From: Crotophaga sulcirostris
Lineage: Eukaryota > Chordata > Aves > Cuculiformes > Crotophagidae
DNA: 64,000 bases
Direction: 5' to 3'
NCBI GenBank assembly: GCA_013397455.1
Contig: VYZB01000274.1
Location: 1,042,614-1,106,613 of the forward strand
Shown here: one piece after another, positions 50,330-62,300 of the stretch
How positions within the stretch are numbered: position 1 is the first letter of the stretch
Layout of the letters: the number at the start of each line of letters is the position of its first letter
Notes under the pieces: model-generated
The model's input: only the letters and a program-made list of their open reading frames with translations
Database searches by the model: none
Told to the model about the DNA's origin: nothing
Made by a program: the position numbers and the translations under genes

Positions 50330-50975
50330 AACAATCAGGAAGTCATGAAAAGATGCCGGGATGTCAGCATGGATAAACAAGGATCTCCTGGCTAAATATA
50401 GAAGTGAGGATATATACAGAAGTGAGGACAGGTAACTGGGAGGAATGCAGAGACTTTGCCCATGCATACATAGATAGGGATAGGAAATCCAAAGAGTTGA
50501 ATCTGGAGAGACATCCAGGGTGACAAGAAAGTCTTCTGTAATTATGTAAGTAGCAAAAAGAAAAATAGGAAAAACATGGACACACTTGTTAATGGGACTG
50601 GCATCTTGGTGACATAAGACATGGAAAAGATTGATGTATTAAATGTATCCTTTGCCTTAGTCTTTATTCCTAAGGTTGTTGTCCAGGAGTTGCAGGCCTC
50701 AGAGATGAGGGAAAGTCTGGAGCAGGGAAGATATATCCCTGGTTGAAGAGAATCAGGTCAGGGAATACTAAAGCAACGTAAATGTACATCAAGGTCATGA
50801 ATCCTGATGCAACACAGCCATGACCACTGAGGGAGCTAGCTGACGTCATTACAAGGTCAGTCTCAATCATCTTTGAAAAATCATGGTGATCAGGACAGTA
50901 GCCTGAGGACTGAAGGAAAGCTACCTTCCAAATGGTCAAGACTGAGAATCCAGGGAACTACAGACCAGATAGCTT

Positions 50976-51790
50976 TTCCTCAGTCCTAGTCCAGTTAAAC
51001 ATTTTCATTAATGATCTGTATGATAGAGCAGCATACACCGAGAAAGTCTGTTGATGACACAAAGCTGGGAGGAATGGATGATACCACTACAGGATTTCAC
51101 CAAACAGAGGGACCTTGAAAGGTTGGATAAATGAGCCAACAGGAACCTCATAAAATTCAACAAAGAGAAGTGCAAAGTCCTGCACCTGAGCAGGAACAAA
51201 CCTGGGTGCCAATAAACGCTGGGGGCCACTTGATTGGAAAGACGTTTTGCAGAAAACGACCTGGGGGTCCTGGTAGATGCCATGCTGAACACTAGACAGC
51301 AAAGTACCCTTGCTGCAAAGAAGGTTAACAATATCCTGGGCTGCACTAGACAAAGTATTGCCACCATGTAGAGGAAGGTGATCCTCCCCCTCTGCTCAAC
51401 ACTGGTGAGGGAACACCTGGAGTGCTCTGTGTAGTTCTGGGCTCCCTAGTACAAGACAGACATAAATATATGGGAGACAGTACAGAAGAGGCCCACAAGG
51501 ATGATTAAGAGACTGGAGCATCTCTCCTATGAGAAAATGTTGAGAGAGTTGGGACTGTTCAGCTTGGAGAAAAGAAATTTCACTGGGATCTTGTAAATTC
51601 ACATCAGTGTCTGAAAGTAGGGTATCAAAAGGTTGGAGCACTTTTTGGTCATGCCCAGTGGAAGGACAAGAAGTGGTGAACACAAACTGAAACACAAGAG
51701 ATTCCTCCATAAGGAAAAACATTTTTTACTGCGAAGATGATGGAACACTGGCACAGGTTGCCCAGGGAGGTTGAGGAATCTCCATCCTTG
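50976..51790 (+). pseudogene. CR1 ORF2 fragment, RT C-terminal half
   Basis: Translation across several frameshifts gives the CR1 order: FINDL, DDTKLGG (51053-51070), FNKEKCKVLHL, DLGVLVDAML, ILPLCSTLV, HLSYE, LFSLEK and [10 protein letters not shown]. It carries the metal-binding DD pair but lacks the preceding palm and finger motifs because of the deletion junction at about 50972-50981. It cannot be functional. Confidence 0.85.
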
Positions 51791-51792
51791 GA

Positions 51793-52150
51793 GTGACCTT
51801 ATTGCTTATTGATTGGGGTGACCTTATTGCTCTCTACAACTACCTAAAAGGAGGTTGTAGTCAAGCGGGCATTGGTCTCTTCTCACAGGTGACCAGTGAC
51901 AGAACTAGAGGNNNNNNNNNNNNNNNNNNNNNNNNNNNNNNNNNNNNNNNNNNNNNNNNNNNNNNNNNNNNNNNNNNNNNNNNNNNNNNNNNNNNNNNNN
52001 NNNNNNNNNNNNNNNNNNNNNNNNNNNNNNNNNNNNNNNNNNNNNNNNNNNNNNNNNNNNNNNNNNNNNNNNNNNNNNNNNNNNNNNNNNNNNNNNTGAT
52101 GATCTCAGAGGTCTCTTCCAACCTGGTTATACTGTGATACTGTGTGATAT
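51793..52150 (+). mobile_element. Second CR1 LINE 3' portion, interrupted by assembly gap
   Basis: Starts at a gtgaccttattgct motif present twice (51793-51806 and 51818-51831). It continues with ctctctacaactacctaaaa, ggaggttgtag and a segment coding [13 protein letters not shown], the same ORF2 C-terminal region seen at 34316. After 185 N the sequence resumes with gatgatctcagaggtctctt, ccaacctggttatactgtga and the actgtg tail, which is the 3' end of the same CR1 type. It is assumed that the gap hides the remaining ORF2 end and 3' UTR. This copy has either inserted into, or recombined with, the CR1 to its left. Confidence 0.88.
51912..52096. other. Assembly gap, 185 N
   Basis: Unknown bases inside a CR1 element. 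The gap length may be an estimate by the assembler. Repeat content on both sides is the likely cause of the assembly failure. Confidence 0.99.
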
Positions 52151-53810
52151 GCAATGACTGAGATGATATTCAAAAAGAGAGGGCAGTCTATTTGCTGCTA
52201 CATCTTATCTCCTCTTTAAGACCCAAAAAAAATTAATTGAAAGGGATTTTAAATTATCACACAAGCTCTCCTTACTCTTCCATGTATTTTACCAAGCCTC
52301 TGCAGATCTGCTTTTAACTATCAGCACTGCCCATAGCTACTGCAAGTTGAATTTGGTCAGGTTTTTAAATCATCAATGTGAATATGAAATCTTGACATTT
52401 CATGTTCTTGACTTGATAACTTTCCTTTCAGAACGTGCTAATTAATAAAGTATAAACAGATTTTCTGTAACTGTCATTGATTCTGTCCTCTTTTCCCTAA
52501 GAATAATTGGAAAGTTCTGAACACAAAAAGAGGAATTTTTATAATCACTGTTGTTGGGTGTTGATCCCATTTCAGAAGACGGATATAGAGGAGGAACAAA
52601 TAATGAAAAATATTCATCTTAACTGTTCTGAAAGTCCTTAAACTTGGTCTAGCTCTGCTTTTTGTGAAAAAGTCTGTAGCTCCTGTCCTGTAAAATGCTT
52701 GATAAGATTCACTTGTCTTGAGATAACACTATGACATCATACGTTCTTTCTCCATATGGGAGTTCTCTAAACAAGAAAGAAGTTGAACTGTTTGAAAACG
52801 AAAAGCCCACCCTGACTCTCTTTGGGTTTTTTAATTTCTGTGAATACGATTTCTCTTCATTCTTGTGGAGAAGGCCAGTAGATTTAGATAGTCCCAATTC
52901 TGCTACATTTACATCATAACCTAGCTTTCCCAGTGTTGTAATTTAGACAGCTACAGCATTATTTGTTGTTATTAATGTGGTTACCTGGGTACAGTGACCT
53001 TGCATGATTTTACATCCCATAATTCTGTTAAAATTCTCTGATTCAAACTGGCAGTATTTCTATGTTGGTTTTCACCTTACACACTATGTAGGATAAACAG
53101 TTCCTCTATCTAACTACAAGCAATTATGTGTAAACATACAATAGTGTAACTCGTTTTTTACCCTATGTATCCATCCTCAGACCAAGGTATCCTGAGAAGC
53201 CACAGTTTCGTTGAGAAATTTTAGCTCATCAGTGATGTGAAAATAACTGCAATAGCCTGTAATGTACCCAAAATTAAGTTGGAGACAGAAAGAATCAGTG
53301 GATGTGGAAATAGTCATAATATTTTCTTGAAGTCTGTATTCATTTACTCTCTCACTTATTTTTCTTCAGTATTTTTACTTCAGACCGGGGTTTATCCTTT
53401 CCCAGGTCAGAGGACTATGAGATAGAAGCATTGATACACAAGCTGCATTTGTTCTGTCTATCAGCAACCAAACTTATAAATATACTGCAGAAATGTTCAT
53501 TGGCATTTAAAAGAGGTGATCCTATAGAGATCCAATAGAGGGCTTGAGAGAACAAGAAACATAACAGTCAGAATTTTCTGGCCTGTTTTATTGTATATAT
53601 CATTGTAAGAGCTCAGGCTGATTGCTGATATTGAGTATTTGAGTTAAAACCTCTGCTATTAAGCCTATTCCTAAAACATGCTTTTGGGAGCAGCAGAGAA
53701 CAGTAGGGGAAGACAGAAAAATGTCACCTAGGCTTTATTGGAGGAGCACTCAGAAAAGGAAACATAGAATAATTCACACTATAAATTAAAATACAGTTGT
53801 ACTCTTCCTG

Positions 53811-53834
53811 AAGAAACCCTGGAAAGGGTTTCTT
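53811..53834. repeat. Perfect inverted repeat, 10-bp arms, 4-nt loop
   Basis: Arm aagaaaccct (53811-53820), loop ggaa, arm agggtttctt (53825-53834). Confidence 0.9.
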
Positions 53835-54860
53835 GGGAGTGATTTTTTTTATCTTAATCAGAGTGAGCCACATTTGCGTGTGCATCTAGGCAATGGGTTT
53901 TGAAAACGACTCTGCCTTACCCTTGTTCCCATGCCTCTGAAACGAGAAGTGTGATTCCTAGCATGGGGAGCAGTTTCTGCAGGGCTTTGGCCACAGGCTG
54001 CAGTCAAGAATTCTGACATGGTAAAGTAATGCCAGCATTTTAATATATGTAGTTTATTACCTCTACAGGTTAGAATGCGCCCCTTGAAGGCATACTTAGA
54101 CAGTACCCAGTATAATGGAGATCTGATAGCTGTCTGGCATCTGGCATTATGATGGTGATCTCCTATGCAATTAATAGTAGAACTAACAAAATTGACTATT
54201 GAAGTCAACCCATTTCTAAGTTTTAATTTTATTTTTCTGGGCATTAGTAATTCCTAACTCACATAGTGAAAGCACTGAGGCAAACAAGACAACTTAATTC
54301 CAACAATATTGAAAGAGAGGACTGTTTATAACAATCATGAAATACAATTCTGTCTCTTTCATTTGTGCTGAAGGTTGAAATAAACCACTCCCTCCTGAAA
54401 CACTACAATTTTTTGTTCTGGTGAGATCTTCCAGCTTCTGATGGCATGCTCATTGCTCCCTCATAAGTAGTAGACCAAAGCAATATCTGTTATGCACCCT
54501 CTTAAATGTCACTTCATTACATTATTACGGGTGAGACTTCAGGTGGATAAAATGGGCCAGTTTCAGTTGCAATGGCATTTTTGGAATAGCTTTAGCATAC
54601 TTTTTCAACAGCCTATTTCAGCACCATTCTCCAGAGTACTGTGAATTCATTACCTACCTGGCAGGTATATTGTAATTGTGTGCTTTTCTGCTATAAAGTG
54701 TTTTAGATGTGGAACAGGATAAATAACTTGTCTTGTCCATAATTTGACCTCTGGATTTGCAAGCTTGTTTTCCAGGAAAGCTAATGAAAAAGGACAGGTA
54801 AACATTAACATTTTAAGACTGAATATGTAAAAAATTGTTCTTGGTCTCTTTTTATTCCAG

Positions 54861-54914
54861 CTTGGAGAAGAAGTAGATGACCTTACTCTGCAAGCGTTTC
54901 ACTTGAATCTGTGA
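54861..54914 (+). other. Candidate terminal exon start (unconfirmed)
   Basis: A pyrimidine-rich acceptor (ggtctctttttattccag) ends at 54860. It is followed by 17 codons in the first frame (LGEEVDDLTLQAFHLNL) and then a stop at 54912-54914. The short peptide looks protein-like and acidic, but is too short to judge. No downstream polyadenylation signal was singled out. Confidence 0.12.
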
Positions 54915-55058
54915 ATGGTTCATATTTTCTAAACAGAATTTTATTACAGGAGTGTATTGAAAAGTTGCGTTGGAATTGCTTAGAAGGGGGGAAACTTGTA
55001 TATGTATATTTTTCTGAACATTTTTCTTCTCTCCTACTGTTTTCTTTTTAATTCCCAG

Positions 55059-55261
55059 TGAAACAAATCTTGACAAAGAGGTGCAGGAGGTACAGCGAAA
55101 CAAAGAAACAACTTGTTTTCTCATGGCAGATAGGGTCCCTATGTGCCAGCAGCATGATTATCATCTACATGATGCTGAGATTGACTTCTTGGCGCTGGAA
55201 TGCAAGTTCATAACATTTCTAGACTGGACGTCTCAAAAAAGACTAGAATAATAATACTGAG
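55059..55261 (+). other. Candidate internal exon, 203 nt (unconfirmed)
   Basis: A strong polypyrimidine tract (ctctcctactgttttctttt, then aattcccag) ends at 55058. The following 203 bases end in gag before the consensus donor gtaagaat at 55262. One frame (from 55060) is open for 63 codons to stops at 55249-55254, only a few bases before the donor. A second frame is open for about 50 codons. I recognise no domain. The stop cluster near the donor suits a non-coding transcript or a poison exon better than a normal coding exon. Confidence 0.2.
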
Positions 55262-55962
55262 GTAAGAATTACTTCCATCAGTCTTTAGATACAGGCTGAA
55301 ATGACTATTATAAGCTGCAGCAAAAAAAGATCCGAGAGGAGCTAAGACTCTTTTCTGTTGGAGAAAGGGAAAAAAAAACACTCCAGACAATTAAATTATT
55401 ATGAGTGATAATCTACTTTATCCTTTTCTCTGGCTACTTGTGCTGCATAAGCTGTTTCTAAATGCAAGTGTGGTAATACAAGAATGTCATTATAAAGTTG
55501 TTCAGAAATTTTTGGAACTGTAAAACCTAGCTGAGTAACAAAACAGAATATGCAGAAATCTTGCTGTCCTGGATGAGGGGAGACAAATCTTGGGTAGCAA
55601 GGTCACTTTTGCTGCTTTCATGCAAAGGCTTCTACAGATAAAATTACATTTGTGGTATATCAGTGAGTTCCATTTCACATGGAAAATTTCTGTGATTTAT
55701 CTAATATTCGAGGCCCACGGTCATGAAAAAGTCATATCTAATATCACTGAAATAGACTAGTTTGTTTAATTTGGTATCACTGGCGAACAAAACATTTCTC
55801 TACAGTCTGGAGAGACTAGCTGCCCTTCTGTTGGACACATTGACTATGCCTACCCATGGAGGAAAGGGGAGATTTGCCATTAATCTGCACTGTAGAGCCC
55901 AGTAATTTAAGCACTTAATAGTAAGGGCTGAAGTAGTGAACAAACACTGCATTTCTTGCTTA

Positions 55963-55968
55963 GCATAA
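55963..55968 (+). repeat. Left target-site duplication of LTR
   Basis: gcataa directly before TGTAG; matches gcatag at 56331-56336 in five of six bases. Confidence 0.75.
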
Positions 55969-56330
55969 TGTAGAAGGGTTTCTGTGAGAAGGATGTCTGC
56001 CCTTGAACCATCCAGGCTCGGAGGAATTTCAGGTGTGTGGTGGAGGTTGGAGAACAGAAAGCAAAGTGATAAGGCAGGGGCAGAAACAGAGAAGAGCGGC
56101 ATGAAGCGGCGGGGAAAAGCGACAGGATTAACTACCAATCAAGGAGGTTAAAGGTTCGCGTGGACAGCTCGTGAAGGGATTGAGAATGGAATCACCTGTG
56201 GCATGAAGGTTGTGTGGACGCGTGTACTCTCGGGAAAACGCTAGATAATGTAGCCTGGAAATAGAATAAAGGGGCTTTGACCATGCCTCTATGAGGATCG
56301 ATCTTAGACTCCGAGACTCCTCTTACTACA
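55969..56330 (+). mobile_element. Solo retroviral LTR with target duplication, 362 bp
   Basis: Ends are perfect 5-bp inverted repeats: TGTAG at 55969 and CTACA at 56330. They are flanked by gcataa (55963-55968) and gcatag (56331-56336), a 6-bp target duplication with one mismatch. The interior has a GC-richer U3 with several CpG (aagcggcggggaaaagc, ttcgcgtgg, gacgcg). The polyadenylation signal aataaa lies at 56265-56270, about 65 bp before the end. The 6-bp duplication, TGTAG start and aataaaggggctttgaccat region resemble alpharetrovirus/ERVK-type LTRs (family knowledge). No internal viral genes are next to it, so recombination between two LTRs has removed the provirus. Retained CpGs and the near-intact duplication suggest it is the youngest repeat here. 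No open frame inside it is meaningful. Confidence 0.85.
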
Positions 56331-56336
56331 GCATAG
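56331..56336 (+). repeat. Right target-site duplication of LTR
   Basis: gcatag directly after CTACA; partner of 55963-55968. Confidence 0.75.
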
Positions 56337-59300
56337 CTTTAAGGAGTATTATTCTATATTTTTCTTTTTTGCTTCGAAGCTTTATTCATTACTTTCCAAC
56401 AAAGCGAAATCTCGTGACACTTTGGTTACATGTAAGTGATGGACAGTAAAAGGTGGCAACCATTAGAGACATTTTGGAGAATTTCTCAGCCAGTTTTCTG
56501 TGTTCAGAACAATTTGAATGAAAAGTACTTCCTAGCACAGATTTTCGCTTTCATTTTACAGAAGCAACTGTTCAGGAGTTTACAAAGAGGAATACATAGG
56601 AAAATGATACTCGTAGGGACTCTGTATGGATGCATATATAGGAAAAAATACTCCAAAAATTCCAAACGATGGACATTCAACAAAGAGGAAGGGGATTGGC
56701 TCAGATTTTCAATGTCCGGTTTCCAAAACATTGTACTTGATCCATAGAAATAACATGATGATTATGCAAGTTTAGAATGAAGGCTGGTGAAAATAAAAGG
56801 AGGCATCCAATTAATCACTGAGGATTTTAGAGCAGGATTCTTAAAGTGTTGAGTTATTTCATGTGTGTGAGATTTTCATGCTGTCAGTTTTGAAAGTTGT
56901 TTTAAAAAAACATACTACACACTTAGCTGCACTCTGTCTTCCGTGGAGGAATATCTAAGTTTTCTTGCCAGTGGCTGTTGGACATTCACTAGTGGGTAGA
57001 AGGCAGAAAAATAGCAAAAGGGCATGGAAATCAGTCAAACGGTAAATTGAAAAGTGGTATTCTACTTGAGAGTAGAGGTTCAAATTCTTCCTTGTGTTGG
57101 ATTCTTTTCTAATTATTTTTTAGACATAGACAATATTGGTTCATATAAAAGAAAGCATTGTCTGATCCAGAGTCCTTGTATTTCCAGTAGAGAACATTAT
57201 CATAATGCTCGGGGAAAGATGCAAGAACCTTCTAACAGAAAGCAGCAACTTCAGGTTCAGTTTCACTCTGGATCAGATCTTCCTGTGGGCTACTGTGACA
57301 TTTTCTCTAGTTCTGAAAATGTCTTGAAGATACCTCACTTCTCACACATTGCCACCTGGTGACAAATGGTACATTGTCATTACCCTTAGAGTGGCTGGTG
57401 ACTCCCCATGCCGGTTTCCCACTATGTGAACTGATTTTCACTCCCTTTTGGTGACTGCAGCACATAGCTAGTCCAGCAGCCCTTCAGAGGAAATCCCACT
57501 GTCCTTGCGGCCATCCGCAATGTTGGGAAAGCAAATGTGTCATGGCAATAAACTATTAATTCCTCATAGCATGTCGAAACACACAGCTGTGCACAAAGAT
57601 GGTGTGCTTAGCTGTAATCAGCTGTAAACAGAAGCATTTTGACAGTTATGATGTTGACTGATTTGGGAGTATGATGGCTTTTTTTTTCCTTGTGGATAAA
57701 CCGCTTCTTGTGGCTGTTAATTAAAATTGCTAAAGACATATGAGCCAGGGGCAGAAAGCAAGATTAAAGAAACACAGACAGCTTAATAAAAGGCTGAAGA
57801 AAGTTCAATAGCTGATTATAGCAAAAAAAAAATTGCTTCTGGAGTATAAACGAGTATAATTTCTGCATGATCAAATTTGGTAACTGGTCACGTAAACTTC
57901 TCTAATTGCTGCTCTTTCCTCTGAAAGTTGGATCTTTCAAAGTAGTTTCTGGTGTAACTTTTTCCATTTCCTGCGTAACACATTATCAGTTTTATATGGA
58001 TTTAAATCAATGTAAAGTTAAATTCTCACATTTGCTTTCATTTGTTTTCCAAATAATATTAAATATGTATATATTTCTGGCTATTTTTTCAAGGAAAACA
58101 AACCCAAACTTATTCAGAGTATATTCTGACACAGTTAGGATAAATGCTCCTACCATCCTTGTTTAAGTGATTGCATGATTTGTTAAGCTCATTTTTGTCT
58201 TTGTTTGCAAGGCAAGCATACCATTTAACATTGATTACAGATGGACTTGGGGTAATACTAACTTAAACTATTTTATTTTCCAGTACTGTAGCATGTACTA
58301 TGAATATTTTCATCTCTAGTTTTAGTGATGTCTTAGAAAAGTCGTTTAGTGTATTTGAAGACAAGCTCATCAAAACATAAATAATCATGGCTTTTCCTAA
58401 CACAGAATCTTATATTGCTATTGATATTCCACCAAGCTGAGGAAAGAGTTTAATGCCTTTGGTTGAAATTACTCACAATAATGCCCTGTCACACACTGTA
58501 AATGTGAAAAGTATATTTGAGGTATCTCATAGGCTAAATGACAATGCCAATCAGACTGGGTTACTTAGGCAAATGGTTCTGTCACTAACCTATGGCTCAT
58601 TAAACTCTGAGGGGAATTTCTAGCATCTGTCCTGTAATTTGACCATAACTCAGGCATGTTGGCAACTGAACAACAATGTTAAGAGGGCATTGATCCTGCA
58701 AGGAATGGAATGTGTGCTTCATGTGCTGTATGGCAATGCCATTGAATTAATTTAGCACATGAATCTAGAGGTGTTTCCTTTGATGACTTCAGGGCTAATC
58801 GAGTGTTACCTTTTGATGTCTGGGAGGCAGTATCTCTCCTGTTCTGCAACCTGACCTGTGAAGGGGGCCTTCACCAGCATCTGGAAGACAAATACTGGCA
58901 TTCCTGGACCAATAATTCTACACAAAAGGCTCATTACCATACAGTTCAAGAAACGAAGATAAATGTCATCCTGTTCTTTCATTAAAGACTCTCAGTGAAG
59001 AAGTTTTCTCCAAATGCACAGCTTAGTCACAAGCTACCACCTTTCGTTTCTGCAGATGCACGTCCTTGGCATGCTGGAATCTCCACTTCAGAACTGGAGA
59101 GGAGTAATGCCTTCAACTAAGGTTACAGAGGTAGTTTCTCTAAATTCACTGCCTAATAACTTTGCTATCTGAAATACAGCCCCACAGGTCACTGGAAAAT
59201 ACAATGTCTGCTGAAATACTTCTCTCTGAGCAGAAGATTCAGTGAAAACGAAATCTGATGAATATTCCTGGGGCTGGGGGCTTAAAAGCCCTGCCAGTAC

Positions 59301-62300
59301 AAAGCTGAAATAGTCTCATTACCTTGCTTTAAGTAAAAGAAATTTGTCACAGAGGTGTCAGTTTTATCCTATCAGCCTCATGTAGAGCACATATAAGGAA
59401 GAAAGGTAGAAAATAACCCATTAAAAAATATTTAAACAAGCTAAATAGAATGTCAATGGCAAGTACTATTAACCACCAAAAAATCAATGATGTAATCTAA
59501 ATGTTTGAGATGGATTTTATATGAAATCATTTCAGTAGGTGGTTCTTTGTTGGGACTGTATTGATTCTCCTGGAAGAAAGGTAAGCATGTGTCTTTGGTG
59601 ATTTTCCCTTTGCTCTCCCAACAGAACACCAGATCCTCACAGATGCAATTTACACAATTAAGCATGTGTCCTGAAAAAAAATCTGATGTTTTCATTATTC
59701 TGTGGAAAATCTAAATCTCATAAACAAACAGAATATTGCTTGCATGAGAACCTCCAGAGTTTTCAATTGTCTGAAGAAGTGAGAGAGAAATGGCATTGAA
59801 ATTAGTTATAAATAAGAAAGACATCTGCATAGTCATTAATTACAGATACCTGGTTTACAGGATGCTTCCTTAGCTTGCTCACCTCCCTTAAACAAGGATG
59901 GGATATGGAAGGTGTAAGGATATTGTACTCTACAATGACTACCTCATGCGATTTTGGCAAATTATTTATTGTCTTAGATTTCACTCACCAAGAGCCGAAC
60001 CAGCTACATCTCATTAGTACTCTTTCAGGTATGTTACAGAAGTATTTAACAAGTGTAAACAACACTCCTTTGTATATCTGAGTTACTTCTTTCATAGTTT
60101 AGCATTGTGTAAATGATGATCATGACAGAAAAAATAAATGTTGCATTTTATCACCCTTTCACACTGAGTATGATAGATAATAATGCACAAATTGAAAAAG
60201 GGCCCCTTGGCCTTTAGCTTTTACACAGCATACTACAGTTGTGTAAAATACATTCAAACATACCTATCGCACCTGCCAGAGCCTGTCATGTACTGTTGAG
60301 AAAAGCCTGGGGCAAGTTTGACAATGTGAACTCTGTTCTATGTCTTTGCCAAAGAACAATGCAGCAGGAAACTGAACCAGAAATGTCACAAGGAGATGTT
60401 ACAGTCAATTAGGTAGGTGGTTTTCTTGTTTGCATCCTGGTAGCTAAGACATGAAATTAAATGCAGAAGAGATTTCTCAAGGTTTCTACATTGATGTGTG
60501 TCTTGCAGTAAAGTTTTGGTGGTGGAAAAAACAAATATAAGAGGGTGTAATGTGAAGCAACACAGGATGTGGATGCGTAAATAAATCTGTTCACACAGGA
60601 ATAACAGGAATAATTTTAATCTTTATTTTTATACTGTGCCTTGTGTTGTCTCTCTGGGCTCCTCAACATGACTCAGGCTTCACATGTCCCTCTCTTATGA
60701 GTGAAAGTCAGAAATCAAAGAATTTAAACAATTCTTTCCTATTCTATTGCAAGAGATGAAAAACTCATCAAACAAACACTAGCAAACTATTTGTTCATGA
60801 AAAAATACAGTGTCACTGAAGGAATATATTGGTAGATAAATCTTTCTAATCATGAAAACAGTCTTTTGAGTGAAGAGGGAAACACTGGAGAATTTTTTAT
60901 TTTAGAAAAAAAGTACTTTGAAACAAAACCTTTCATTGTGTATTATGACAAGTATTACTGTGGCAAAATATGAGTCATAAACTGTACTCCAATTGATTGA
61001 CCTCTCTTATTTGTTTGCAATGTTTATTTCTGCTGACTTTGTTTTGTAGAAGAGTGGAATAATTTGGACAGGAACTTGCAGTGGGACAGTCTTCGGTGAG
61101 AAGACATAGTAAAGGAGAACATTTTTGTCCTCATCCTCTCCTCCTGTCCCTCCGCTAATACAAAAGAGGCTTCACTATTTTGGAAGAGTTCATGAAATAT
61201 TGTCTGCAACATGACTATGGTTGGAGCTGTCCATATCCCTTCCTTCGCATATTCTACAACTCTTGTTACACACTTTGTATTCTCAGGATTCAAGGGCAAT
61301 ATATTCTTTTAGTTGTTTGTTAAGGTCAAATTAAACACTATGAAATAATTTTCCTCTCTGTGTCTTTGAAGTACTGAATAGCTTCTCAGTCATGGTGCTA
61401 TGCTTTAGTGTCAAGGCTTAAACTCTTAACAATCAGAGAGTTATTTTTCCTATGCCATTATTTAATCCCTCGTTTTGCCACACTGAATTCCCTTTGTGTT
61501 ACAGAGCTCAGAGAGCGGAGCAATAGGGGACAATTACAGAGAATATTGTGTAGCTTTGCAAGGGATGTGTTCAGCTCTGGCATTTCAATGACTGGCAAAC
61601 AAGGAAGCACTCTTCTGGCAGTTATTTTCACTGGGACTGTATCATACATCCTGCAATGTGCGATACAAAGACACTTCCCTACAAACGGGCATGTAATGCC
61701 AGCAATGGCATTTGAAACCACGCTTGGAGAATCATTCTCTGCATTTGCATAGGTGTTTTTACAATATAAACTTAACTATAACAAGTCAGTATCTTGAGCT
61801 CCTTATGCATATTCAATTGTACATATAGCCCCTGCTGTCTAAGATGGAAACATAGCTTTCAGGAATTTTATTGGCCGCAAAGGTGAGTTTCCAGAGTTTG
61901 CCCAATTTTTATTCTGTGATGCTTTTTGGATGTCCAGTCCAAACCAGAAAAAGGATTACTGATACGAAAGATCTGAGTTTCTTGGCTGGGAGATGTTAGG
62001 ACTAAAGGAAACTGTTTGCTTGTATCAAGGAGGATACTTGGGATATCTGGAATTAATGGAGGAAAATCCAGGAATGAGATAACAACTGTGAATCGGCAGA
62101 CAGCCAATGAGTAGTTTCTAAAGGTTTCTAAAGTCATCTGTGAACGTACTAAGTAAACTCAGAGTGTAACACTTATTTTCATTTAGTGAATTTTACCACC
62201 AGATGTTGGGGGTTTTTGTGTAGCAAAAGTGGTGTTTGAAGAGTAATGCCTTTCCCTGTCCTCCCGTCCATTGTGACTGTGGCAAAAGTATCTCATGATG

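Larger units (their letters stand above)
50195..51792 (+). mobile_element. CR1 LINE with RT-core deletion and no 3' end, plus strand
   Basis: The element opens inside ORF2 with a segment reading DFRRADYGLF and ESWLIFNNHLLQA, between endonuclease and reverse transcriptase. It continues to a region reading NYRP at about 50955-50970. It then jumps directly to SVLVQLNIFINDL (about 50978-51017), so most of the RT palm is deleted. The paired aspartates of the RT active-site box survive at 51053-51058 (VDDTKLGG). These are followed by LMKFNKEKCKVLHL-like, DLGVLVDAML-like, EVILPLCSTLVREHLE-like, RLEHLSYE and LPREV regions, with many frameshifts and stops. The copy stops at the segment equivalent to ESPSLE at about 51792, where a different CR1 begins. 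It is ancient and inactive. Frames on the minus strand here are antisense noise. Confidence 0.9.
52151..55968. other. Unique DNA with two exon-like segments
   Basis: No gene is established. The stretch holds a perfect 10-bp-arm hairpin at 53811-53834 and an unrecognised 128-codon frame on the minus strand (53858-54244) with no domain. Two good splice acceptor contexts lie at 54860 and 55058, described separately. Confidence 0.5.

Noticed and set aside
53858..54244. 128-codon minus-strand frame
   Set aside because: No recognised family, no splice or promoter context; chance frame.
57070..57090. Second B-box-like motif (gaggttcaaattc)
   Set aside because: No tRNA fold upstream or downstream.
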